A DNA stretch of 64,000 bases from Acanthosepion lycidas (lineage: Eukaryota; Mollusca; Cephalopoda; Sepiida; Sepiidae): contig OZ010577.1 of the NCBI GenBank assembly GCA_963932145.1, forward strand, positions 14,857,889 to 14,921,888. The letters run 5' to 3'. The position numbers were made by a program, and so were the translations under genes. This document shows, in pieces, positions 1-10,902 of this stretch. The notes beneath the pieces were generated by a model. That model saw only the letters and a list, made by a program, of their open reading frames with translations. It was not told where the DNA came from and ran no database searches. Every line of letters starts with the position of its first letter. The stretch's first letter is position 1.

Positions 1-2264
1 TCAATAGCCTCCTCTAAAACCGGCTTACAATTATTTTTCATTCGAACTCATACAGTGAGCGTAGCATGCAAAGGTTACGACTCCCGTAACAGGGATTTCC
101 TTGAAAAAATGTGTGGACGCAAAATGGGTGATCGATGTATGTTTTTCTCCTGCCGTGCGTTCTATTTACCTTTACATTCTTTCATTTCACTTTATGAACA
201 GGCAAGAGCGTCCTCTAAAACCGGCTTACAATTATTTTTCATTCGAACTCATACAGTGAGCGTAGCATGCAAAGGTTACGACTCACGTAACAGGGATTTA
301 CTTGAAAAACTGTGTGGACGCAAAGTGGGTGATCGCTGTATGTTTCTCTCCTGCCGTGCGTTCTATTTACCTTTACATTCTTTCATTTCACTTTATGAAC
401 AGGCAAGTGCCTCGTCAAAAATCTGCTTACTATTATTTTTCATTCGAACTCATACAGTGAGCGTAGAATGCAAAGGTTACGACTCACGTAACAGGGATTT
501 CCTTGAAAAACTGTGTGGACACAAATTAGGTGATCGCTGTATGTTTCTCTCCTGCCGTGCGTTCTATTTACCTTTACATTCTTTCATTTCACTTTATGAA
601 CAGGCAAGAGCCTCGTCTAAAAGCTGCTTACTATTATTTTTCATTCGAACTCATACAGTGAGCGTAGAATGCAAAGGTTACGACTCACGTAACAGGGATT
701 TCCTTGAAAAACTGTATGGACGCAAAATGGGTGATCGCTGTATGTTTCTCCCCTGCCGTGCGTTCTCTTTACCTTTACATTTTTTCATGTAACTTTATGA
801 ACAGGCAAGAGCCTCCTCTAAAACCTGCTTACAATTATTTTTCATTCGAACTCATACAGTGAGCGTAGAATGCAAAGGTTACGACTCACGTAACAGGGAT
901 TTCCTTGAAAAACTGTATGGACGCAAAATGGGTGATCGCTGTATGTTTCTCTCCTGCCGTGCGTTCTATTTACCTTTACATTCTTTCACGTAACTTTATG
1001 AACAGGCAAGAGCCTCCTCTAAAACCTGCTTACAATTGTTTTTCATTCGAACTCATACAGTGAGCGTAGAATGCAAAGGTTACGACTCACGTAACAGGGA
1101 TTTCCTTGAAAAACTGTGTGGACGCAAAGTGGGTGGTCGCTGTATGTTTCTCTCCTGCCGTGCGTTCTATTTACTTTACATTCTTTCATTTCAGTTTATG
1201 AACAGTCAATAGCCTCCTCTAAAACCGGCTTACAATTATTTTTCATTCGAACTCATACAGTGAGCGTAGCATGCAAAGGTTACGACTCCCGTAACAAGGA
1301 TTTCCTTGAAAAAATGTGTGGACGCAAAATGGGTGATCGATGTATGTTTTTCTCCTGCCGTGCGTTCTATTTACCTTTACATTCTTTCATTTCACTTTAT
1401 GAACAGGCAAGAGCGTCCTCTAAAACCGGCTTACAATTATTTTTCATTCGAACTCATACAGTGAGCGTAGCATGCAAAGGTTACGACTCACGTAACAGGG
1501 ATTTACTTGAAAAACTGTGTGGACGCAAAGTGGGTGATCGCTGTATGTTTCTCTCCTGCCGTGCGTTCTATTTACCTTTACATTCTTTCATTTCACTTTA
1601 TGAACAGGCAAGAGCGTCCTCTAAAACCGGCTTACAATTATTTTTCATTCGAACTCATACACTGAGCGTAGCATGCAAAGGTTACGACTCACGTAACGGG
1701 GATTTCCTTGAAAAACTGTGTGGACGCAAAATGGGTGATCGCTGTATTTTTCTCTCCTGCCGTGCGTTCTATTTACGTTTACATTCTTTCATTTCACTTT
1801 ATGAACAGGCAAGAGACTCCTCTAAAACCGGCTTACAATTATTTTTCATTCGAACTCATACACTGAGCGTCGCATGCAAAGGTTACGACTCACGTAACAG
1901 GGATTTCCTTGAAAAACTGTGTGGACGCAAAATGGGTGATCGCTGTATGTTTCTCTCCTGCCGTGCGTTCTATTTACCTTTACATTCTTTAATTTAAATT
2001 TATGAACATGCAAGAGCCTCCTCTAAAAGCGGCTTACAATTATTTTTCATTCGAACTCATACAGTGAGCGTAGCATGCAAAGGTTACGACTCCCGTAACA
2101 GGGATTTCCTTGAAAAAATGTGTGGACGCAAAATGGGTGATCGATGTATGTTTTTCTCCTGCCGTGCGTTCTATTTACCTTTACATTCTTTCATTTCACT
2201 TTATGAACAGGCAAGAGCCTCCTTTAAAACCGGCTTACAATTATTTTTCATTCGAACTCATACA
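1..2264 (+). repeat. Left block: diverged units, six-unit duplication, no Y-box units
   Basis: Bases 1-408 and about 1206-1613 are close copies, six units apart less one base. Both contain a CTCCCGTAAC box variant, GATCGATGTATG and TTTTTCTCC, and the start of the repeated segment is the unusual CAATAGCC. A third partial copy begins at 2064. Between them, four successive units (457, 658, 859, 1060) share GTAGAATGC in place of GTAGCATGC, and two have TATGGACGC. Units here carry more differences from the consensus than those at the right end; unit 457 differs at roughly nine positions. The absence of the Y-box class in the first eleven units is distinctive. This could be the older side of the array, nearer an edge lying outside the window. 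Confidence 0.75.
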
Positions 2265-3668
2265 GTGAGCGTAGCATGCAAAGGATACTATTAATATAAC
2301 AGGGATTTCCTCGAAAAACTGTGTGGACGCAAAGTGGGTGATCGCTGTATGTTTCTCTCCTGCCGTGCGTTCTATTTACCTTTACATTCTTTCATTTAAC
2401 TTTATGAACAGGCAAGGGCCTCCTCTAAAACCGACTTATAATTATTTTTCATTCGAACTCATACAGTGAGCGTAGCATGCAAAGGTTACGACTCACGTAA
2501 CAGGGATTTCCTTGAAAAAATGTGTGGACGCAAAATGGTTGATCGCTGTATTTTTTTCTCCTGCCGTGCGTTCTATTTACCTTTACATTCTTTCATTTCA
2601 CTTTATGAACAGGCAAGAGCCTCCTTTAAAACCGGCTGACAATTATTTTTCATTCGACCTCATACAGTGAGCGTAGCATGCAAAGGTTACGACGCACGTA
2701 ACAGGGATTTACTTGAAAAACTGTGTGGACGGAAAATGGGTGATTGCTGTATGTTTCTCTCCTGCCGTGCGTTCTATTTACCTTTACATTCTTTCATTTC
2801 ACTTTATGAACAGGCAAGAGCGTCCTCTAAAACCGGCTTACAATTATTTTTCATTCGAACTCATACAGTGAGCGTAGCATGCAAAGGTTACGACTCACGT
2901 AACAGGGATTTACTTGAAAAACTGTGTGGACGCAAAGTGGGTGATCGCTGTATGTTTCTCTCCTGCCGTGCGTTCTATTTACCTTTACATTCTTTCATTT
3001 CACTTTATGAACAGGCAAGAGCCTCCTCTAAAACCGGCTTACAATTATTTTTCATTCGAACTCATACAGTGAGCGTAGCATGCAAAGGTTACGACTCACG
3101 TAACAGGGATTTCCTTGAAAAACTGTGTGGACGCAAAATGGGTGATCGCTGTATGTTTCTCTCCTGCCGTGCGTTCTATTTACCTTTACATTCTTTCATT
3201 TCACTTTATGAACAGGCAACAGCCTCCTCTGAAACCGGCTTATAATTTTTCATTCGAACTCATACAGTGAGCGTAGCATGCAAAGGTTACGACTCACGTA
3301 ACAGGGATTTACTTGAAAAAATGTGTGGACGCAAAGTGGGTGATCGCTGTATGTTTCTCTCCTGCCGTGCGTTCTATTTACCTTTACATTCTTTCATTTC
3401 ACTTTATGAACAGGCAAGAGCCTCCTTTAAAACCGGCTTATAATTATTTTTCATTCGAACTCATACACTGAGCGTAGCATGCAAAGGTTACGACTCACGT
3501 AACGGGGATTTCCTTGAAAAACTGTGTGGACGCAAAATGGGTGATCGCTGTATTTTTCTCTCCTGCCGTGCGTTCTATTTACGTTTACATTCTTTCATTT
3601 CACTTTATGAACAGGCAAGAGACTCCTCTAAAACCGGCTTACAATTATTTTTCATTCGAACTCATACA
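2265..3668 (+). repeat. Mixed monomers without a clear higher-order period
   Basis: Seven units. The first (2265) is the first Y-box unit of the window, in the TATTAATAT form that puts a stop in the box. The unit at 3069 ends with a 3-bp deletion in the A/T-rich stretch near 3245. The unit at 3468 is a close copy of the unit at 1662: both start CTG, have AACGGGGAT, TGTATTTTTC and TTTACGTTTAC, and end with GACTCC. They lie nine units apart. I see no repeating order among the other units. Confidence 0.7.
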
Positions 3669-5475
3669 GTGAGCGTAGCATGCAAAGGATACTATTCATA
3701 TAACAGGGATTTCCTTGAAAAACTGTGTGGACGCAAAGTGGGTGATCGCTGTATGTTTCTCTCCTGCCGAGCGTTCTATTTACCTTTACATTCTTTCATT
3801 TAACTTTATGAACAGGCAAGAGCCTCCTCTAAAACCGGCTTACAATTATTTTTCATTCGAACTCATACAGTGAGCGTAGCATGCAAAGGTTACGACTCAC
3901 GTAACAGGGATTTCCTTGAAAAACTGTGTGGACGCAAAAGGGGTGATCGCTGTATGTTTCTCTCCTGCCGTGCGTTCTATTTACCTTTACATTCTTTCAT
4001 TTCACTTTATGAACAGGCAAGAGCCTCCTTTAAAACCGGCTTACAATTATTTTTCATTCGAACTCATACAGTGAACGTAGCATGCAAAGGTTACGACTCA
4101 CGTAACAGGGATTTCCTTGAAAAACTGTGTGGACGCAAAATGAGTGATCGCTGTATGTTTCTCTCCTGCCGTGCGTTCTATTTACCTTTACATTCTTTCA
4201 TTCACTTTATGAACAGGCAAGAGCCTCCTCTAAAACCGGCTTACAATTATTTTTCATTCGAACTCATACACTGAGCGTAGCATCCAAAGGATACTATTCA
4301 TATAACAGGGATTTCCTTGAAAAACTGTGTGGACGCAAAGTGGGTGATCGCTGTATGTTTCTCTCCTGCCGAGCGTTCTATTTACCTTTACATTCTTTCA
4401 TTTAACTTTATGAACAGGCAAGAGCCTCCTCTAAAACCGGCTTACAATTATTTTTCATTCGAACTCATACAGTGAGCGTAGCATGCAAAGGTTACGACTC
4501 ACGTAACAGGGATTTCCTTGAAAAACTGTGTGGACGCAAAAGGGGTGATCGCTGTATGTTTCTCTCCTGCCGTGCGTTCTATTTACCTTTACATTCTTTC
4601 ATTTCACTTTATGAACAGGCAAGAGCCTCCACTAAAACCGGCTTACAATTATTTTTCATTCGAACTCATACAGTGAGCGTAGCATGCAAATGTTACGACT
4701 CACGTAACAGCGATTTACTTGAAAAACTGTGTGAACGCAAAGTGGGTGATCGCTGTATGTTTCTCTCCTGCCGTGCGTTCTATTTACCTTTACATTCTTT
4801 CATTTCACTTTATGAACAGGCAAGAGCCTCCTCTAAAACCGGCTTGCAATTATTTTTCATTCGAACTCATACAGTGAGCGTAGCATGCAATAGATACTAT
4901 TCATATAACAGGGATTTCCTTGAAAAACTGTGTGGACGCAAAGTGGGTGATCGCTGTATGTTTCTCTCCTGACGTGCGTTCTATTTACCTTTACATTCTT
5001 TCATTTAACTTTATGAACAGGCAAGAGCCTCCTCTAAAACCGGCTTACAATTATTTTTCATTCGAACTCATACAGTGAGCGTAGCATGCAAAGGTTACGA
5101 CTCTCGTAACAGGGATTTCCTTGAAAAACTGTGTGGACGCAAAAGGGGTGATCGCTGTATGTTTCTCTCCTGCCGTGCGTTCTATTTACCTTTACATTCT
5201 TTCATTTCATTTATGAACAGGCAAGAGCCTCCACTAAAACCGGCTTACAATTATTTTTCATTCGAACTCATACAGTGAGCGTAGCATGCAAAGGTTACGA
5301 CTCACGTAACAGGGATTTACTTGAAAAACTGTGTGGACGCAAAGTGGGTGATCGCTGTATTTTTCTCTCCTGCCGTGCGTTCTATTTACCTTTACATTCT
5401 TTCATTTCACTTTATGAACAGGCAAGAGCCTCCTCTAAAACCGGCTTGCAATTATTTTTCATTCGAACTCATACA
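3669..5475 (+). repeat. Trimer higher-order repeat, three rounds
   Basis: Units at 3870, 4472 and 5075 share the otherwise unseen GCAAAAGGGGTGATC (Arg in place of Met or Val at codon 24). Each is preceded by a Y-box unit (3669, 4271, 4874). The order Y-box, AGGGG unit, ordinary unit therefore repeats about every 603 bp for three rounds. Single-base deletions near 4201 and 5209 shift the register by one base each. The ordinary third unit differs between rounds (4071 has GTGAACG; 4673 has GAACGC; 5275 has TTACTT), so the rounds are not fresh copies. Confidence 0.8.
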
Positions 5476-7083
5476 CTGAGCGTAGCATGCAAAGGATACT
5501 ATTCATATAACAGGGATTTCCTTGAAAAACTGTGTGGACGCAAAATGGGTGATCGCTGTATGTTTCTCTCCTGCCGTGCGTTCTATTTACCTTTACATTC
5601 TTTCATTTCACTTCATGAACAGGCAAGAGCCTCCTCTAAAACCGGCTTACAATTATTTTTCATTCGAACTCATACAGTGAGCGTAGCATGCAAAGGTTAC
5701 GACTCACGTAACAGGGATTTCCTTGAAAAACTGTGTGGACGCAAAGTGGGTGATCGCTGTATGTTTCTCTCCTGCCGTGCGTTCTATTTACCTTTACATT
5801 CTTTCATTTCACTTTATGAACAGGCAAGAGCCTCCACTAAAACCGGCTTACAATTATTTTTCATTCGAACTCATACAGTGAGCGTAGCATGCAAACGTTA
5901 CGACTCACGTAACAGGGATTTACTTGAAAAACTGTGTGGACGCAAAGTGGGTGATCGCTGTATGTTTCTCTCCTGTCGTGCGTTCTATTTACCTTTACAT
6001 TCTTTCATTTCACTTTATGAACAGGCAAGAGCCTCCTCTAAAACCGGCTTACAATTATTTTTCATTCGAACTCATACACTGAGCGTAGCATGCAAAGGAT
6101 ACTATTCATATAACAGGGATTTCTTTGAAAAACTGTGTGGACGCAAAGTGGGTGATCGCTGTATGTTTCTCTCCTGCCGTGCGTTCTATTTACCTTTACA
6201 TTCTTTCATTTAACTTTATGAACAGGCAAGAGCCTCCTCTATAACCGGCTTACAATTATTTTTCATTCGAACACATACAGTGAGCGTAGCATGCAAAGGT
6301 TACGACTGACGTAACAGGGATTTCCTTGAAAATAGGTGTGGACGCAAAATGGGTGATCGCTGTATGTTTCTCTCCTGCCGTGCGTTCTATTTACCTTTAC
6401 ATTCTTTCATTTCACTTTATGAACAGGCAAGAGCCTCCTCTAAAACCGGCTTGCAATTATTTTTCATTCGAACTCATACACTGAGCGTAGCATGCAAAGG
6501 ATTCTATTCATATAACAGGGATTTCCTTGAAAAACTGTGTGGACGCAAAGTGGGTGATCGCTGTATGTTTCTCTGCTGACGTGCGTTCTACTTACCTTTA
6601 CATTCTTTCATTTAACTTTATGAACAGGCAAGAGCCTCCACTAAAACCGGCTTACAATTATTTTTCATTCGAACTCATACAGTGAGCGTAGCATGCAAAG
6701 GTTACGACTCACGTAACAGGGATTTACTTGAAAAACTGTGTGGACGCAAAGTGGGTGATCGCTGTATGTTTCTCTCCTGCCGTGCGTTCTATTTACCTTT
6801 ACATTCTTTCATTTCACTTTATGAACAGGCAAGAGCCTCCTCTAAAACAGGCTTACAATTATTTTTCATTCGAACTCATACACTGAGCGTAGCATGCAAA
6901 GGATACTATTCATATAACAGGGATTTCCTTGAAAAACTGTGTGGACGCAAAGTGGGTGATCGCTGTATGTTTCTCTCCTGCCGTGCGTTCTATTTACCTT
7001 TACATTCTTTCATTTAACTTTATGAACAGGCAAGAGCCTCCTCTAAAACCGGCTTACAATTATTTTTCATTCGAACTCATACA
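5476..7083 (+). repeat. Alternating S-box and Y-box units
   Basis: Y-box units fall at 5476, 6079, 6481 and 6883, at two- or three-unit spacing. Most carry the linked CTG start, GTG at codon 24 and TTTAAC. The S-box units between them include two TTACTT subtypes (5878, 6682) that match later ones at 7687 and 9496. The unit at 6280 has both GACTGACGT and AATAGGTG, giving two stops in the open frame, and the unit at 6481 has GGATTCTAT in its box. No longer exact duplication is evident inside this stretch. Confidence 0.7.
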
Positions 7084-10000
7084 GTGAGCGTAGCATGCAA
7101 TGGTTACGACTCACGTAACAGGGATTTCCATGAAAAACTGTGTGGACGCAAAATGGGTGATCGCTGTATGTTTCTCTCCTACCGTGCGTTCTATTTACCT
7201 TTACATTCTTTCATTTCACTTTATGAACAGGCAAGGGCCTCCTCTAAAACCGGCTTACAATTATTTTTCATTCGAACTCATACAGTGAGCGTAGCATGCA
7301 AAGGTTACGACTCACGTAACTGGGATTTCCTTGAAAAACTGTGTGGACGCAAAGTGGGTGATCGCTGTATATTTCTCTTTTGCCGTGCGTTCTATTTACC
7401 TTTACATTCTTTCATTTCACTTCATGAACAGGCAAGAGCCTCCTCTAAAACCGGCTTGCAATTATTTTTCATTCGAACTCATACACTGAGTCTAGCATGC
7501 AAAGGATACTATTCATATAACAGGGATTTCCTTGAAAAACTGTGTGGACGCAAAGTGGGTGATCGCTGTATGTTTCTCTCCTGACGTGCGTTCTATTTAC
7601 CTTTACATTCTTTCATTTCACTTTATGAACAGGCAAGAGCCTCCACTAAAACCGGCTTACAATTATTTTTCATTCGAACTCATACAGTGAGCGTAGCATG
7701 CAAAGGTTACGACTCACGTAACAGGGATTTACTTGAAAAACTGTGTGGACGCAAAGTGGGTGATCGCTGTATGTTTCTCTCCTGCCGTGCGTTCTATTTA
7801 CCTTTACATTCTTTCATTTCACTTTATGAACAGGTAAGAGCCTCCACTAAAACCGGCTTACAATTATTTTTCATTCGAACTCATACACTGAGCGTAGCAT
7901 GCAAAGGATACTATTCATATAACAGGGATTTCCTTGAAAAACTGTGTGGACCCAAAGTGGGTGATCGCTGTATGTTTCTCTCCTGCCGTGCGTTCTATTT
8001 ACCTTTACATTCTTTCATTTAACTTTATGAACAGGCCAGAGCCTCCTCTAAAACCGGCTTACAATTATTTTTCATTCGAACTCATACAGTGAGCGTAGCA
8101 TGCAATGGTTACGACTCACGTAACAGGGATTTCCTTGAAAAACTGTGTGGACGCAAAATGGGTGATCGCTGTATGTTTCTCTCCTACCGTGCGTTCTATT
8201 TACGTTTACATTCTTTCATTTCACTTTATGAACAGGCAAGGGCCTCCTCTAAAACCGGCTTACAATTATTTTTCATTCGAACTCATACAGTGAGCGTAGC
8301 ATGCAAAGGTTACGACTCACGTAACTGGGATTTCCTTGAAAAACTGTGTGGACGCAAAGTGGGTGATCGCTGTATGTTTCTCTTTTGCCGTGCGTTCTAT
8401 TTACCTTTACATTCTTTCATTTCACTTTATGAACAGGCAAGAGCCTCCTCTAAAACCGGCTTGCAATTATTTTTCATTCGAACTCATACACTGAGTCTAG
8501 CATGCAAAGGATACTATTCATATAACAGGGATTTCCTTGAAAAACTGTGTGGACGCAAAGTGGGTGATCGCTGTATGTTTCTCTCCTGCCGTGCGTTCTA
8601 TTTACCTTTACATTCTTTCATTTAACTTTCTGAACAGGCAAGAGCCTCCTCTAAAACTGGCTTACAATTATTTTTCATTCGAACTCATACAGTGAGCGTA
8701 GCATGCACAGGTTACGACTCACGTAACAGGGATTTCCTTGAAAAACTGTGTGGACGCAAAATGGGTGATCGCTGTATGTTTCTCTCCTTCCGTGCGTTCT
8801 ATTTACCTTTACATTCTTTCATTTCACTTTATGAACAGGCAAGGGCCTCCTCTAAAACCGACTTACAATTATTTTTCATTCGAACTCATACAGTGAGCGT
8901 AGCATGCAAAGGTTACGACTCACGTAACAGGGATTTCCTAGAAAAACTGTGTGGACGCAAAGTGGGTGATCGCTGTATGTTTCTCTCCTGCCGTGCGTTC
9001 TATTTACCTTTACATTCTTTCATTTCACTTTATGAACAGGCAAGAGGCTCCTCTAAAAGCTGCTTACAATTATTTTTCATTCGAACTCATACAGTGAGCG
9101 TAGCATGCAAAGGTTACGTCTCACGTAACAGGGATTTCCTTGAAAAACTGTGTGGACGCAAAGTGGGTGATCGCTGTATGTTTCTCTCCTGCCGTGCGTT
9201 CTATTTACCTTTACATTCTTTCATTTCACTTTATGAACAGGCAAGAGCCTCCTCTAAAGCCGGCTTACAATTATTTTTCATTCGAACTCATACAGTGAGT
9301 CTAGCATGCAAAGGATACTATTCATATAACAGGGATTTCCTTGAAAAACTGTGTGGACGCAAAGTGGGTGATCGCTGTATGTTTCTCTCCTGACGTGCGT
9401 TCTATTTACCTTTACATTCTTTCATTTCACTTTATGAACAGGCAAGAGCCTCCACTAAAACCGGCTTATAATTATTTTTCATTCGAACTCATACAGTGAG
9501 CGTAGCATGCAAAGGTTACGACTCACGTAACAGGGATTTACTTGAAAAACTGTGTGGACGCAAAGTGGGTGATCGCTGTATGTTTCTCTCCTGCCGTGCG
9601 TTCTATTTACCTTTACATTCTTTCATTTCACTTTATGAACAGGTAAGAGCCTCCACTAAAACCGGCTTACAATTATTTTTCATTCGAACTCATACACTGA
9701 GCGTAGCATGCAAAGGATACTATTCATATAACAGGGATTTCCTTGAAAAACTGTGTGGACGCAAAGTGGGTGATCGCTGTATGTTTCTCTCCTGCCGTGC
9801 GTTCTATTTACCTTTACATTCTTTCATTTAACTTTATGAACAGGCAAGAGCCTCCTCTAAAACCGGCTTACATTTATTTTTCATTCGAACTCATACAGTG
9901 AGCGTAGCATGCAAAGGTTACGACTCACGTAACTGGGATTTCCTTGAAAAACTGTGTGGACGCAAAGTGGGTGATCGCTGTATGTTTCTCTTTTGCCGTG

Positions 10001-10902
10001 CGTTCTATTTACCTTTACATTCTTTCATTTCACTTTATGAACAGGCAAGAGCCTCCTCTAAAACCGGCTTGCAATTATTTTTCATTCGAACTCATACACT
10101 GAGTCTAGCATGCAAAGGATACTATTCATATAACAGGGATTTCCTTGAAAAACTGTGTGGACGCAAAGTGGGTGATCGCTGTATGTTTCTCTCCTGCCGT
10201 GCGTTCTATTTACCTTTACATTCTTTCATTTAACTTTCTGAACAGGCAAGAGCCTCCTCTAAAACTGGCTTACAATTATTTTTCATTCGAACTCATACAG
10301 TGAGCGTAGCATGCACAGGTTACGACTCACGTAACAGGGATTTCCTTGAAAAACTGTGTGGACGCAAAATGGGTGATCGCTGTATGTTTCTCTCCTTCCG
10401 TGCGTTCTATTTACCTTTACATTCTTTCATTTCACTTTATGAACAGGCAAGGGCCTCCTCTAAAACCGACTTACAATTAATTTTCATTCGAACTCATACA
10501 GTGAGCGTAGCATGCAAAGGTTACGACTCACGTAACAGGGATTTCCTAGAAAAACTGTGTGGACGCAAAGTGGGTGATCGCTGTATGTTTCTCTCCTGCC
10601 GTGCGTTCTATTTACCTTTACATTCTTTCATTTCACTTTATGAACAGGCAAGAGGCTCCTCTAAAAGCTGCTTACAATTATTTTTCATTCGAACTCATAC
10701 AGTGAGCGTAGCATGCAAAGGTTACGTCTCACGTAACAGGGATTTCCTTGAAAAACTGTGTGGACGCAAAGTGGGTGATCGCTGTATGTTTCTCTCCTGC
10801 CGTGCGTTCTATTTACCTTTACATTCTTTCATTTCACTTTATGAACAGGCAAGAGCCTCCTCTAAAGCCGGCTTACAATTATTTTTCATTCGAACTCATA
10901 CA
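7084..10902 (+). repeat. Nested five-, eight- and nine-unit duplications
   Basis: Units 7084-7486 recur at 8089-8491, five units on: AATGGTTACG with TAC at codon 33, then AACTGGGAT with CTTTTGCC, then a Y-box unit with GAGTCTAGC. Units 7687 and 7888 recur at 9496 and 9697 (nine units), sharing GTAAGAGCCTCCACT. Units 8290-9094 recur at 9898-10702 (eight units), sharing TCTGAACAGG, CATGCACAGG, TTTCCTAG and TTACGTCTC. The second round thus lacks the equivalent of the 8089 unit, which explains the change from nine to eight. Unit 9295 is a hybrid at the junction. The pattern fits unequal exchange followed by loss of one unit. Confidence 0.85.

Noticed and set aside
7100-7288. 62-codon frames in the second reading frame (7100-7288, 8105-8293)
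   Set aside because: They arise because AATGG variants create an ATG in a monomer and end at the TGA of CAGTGAGC. They are single-unit accidents of the repeat.
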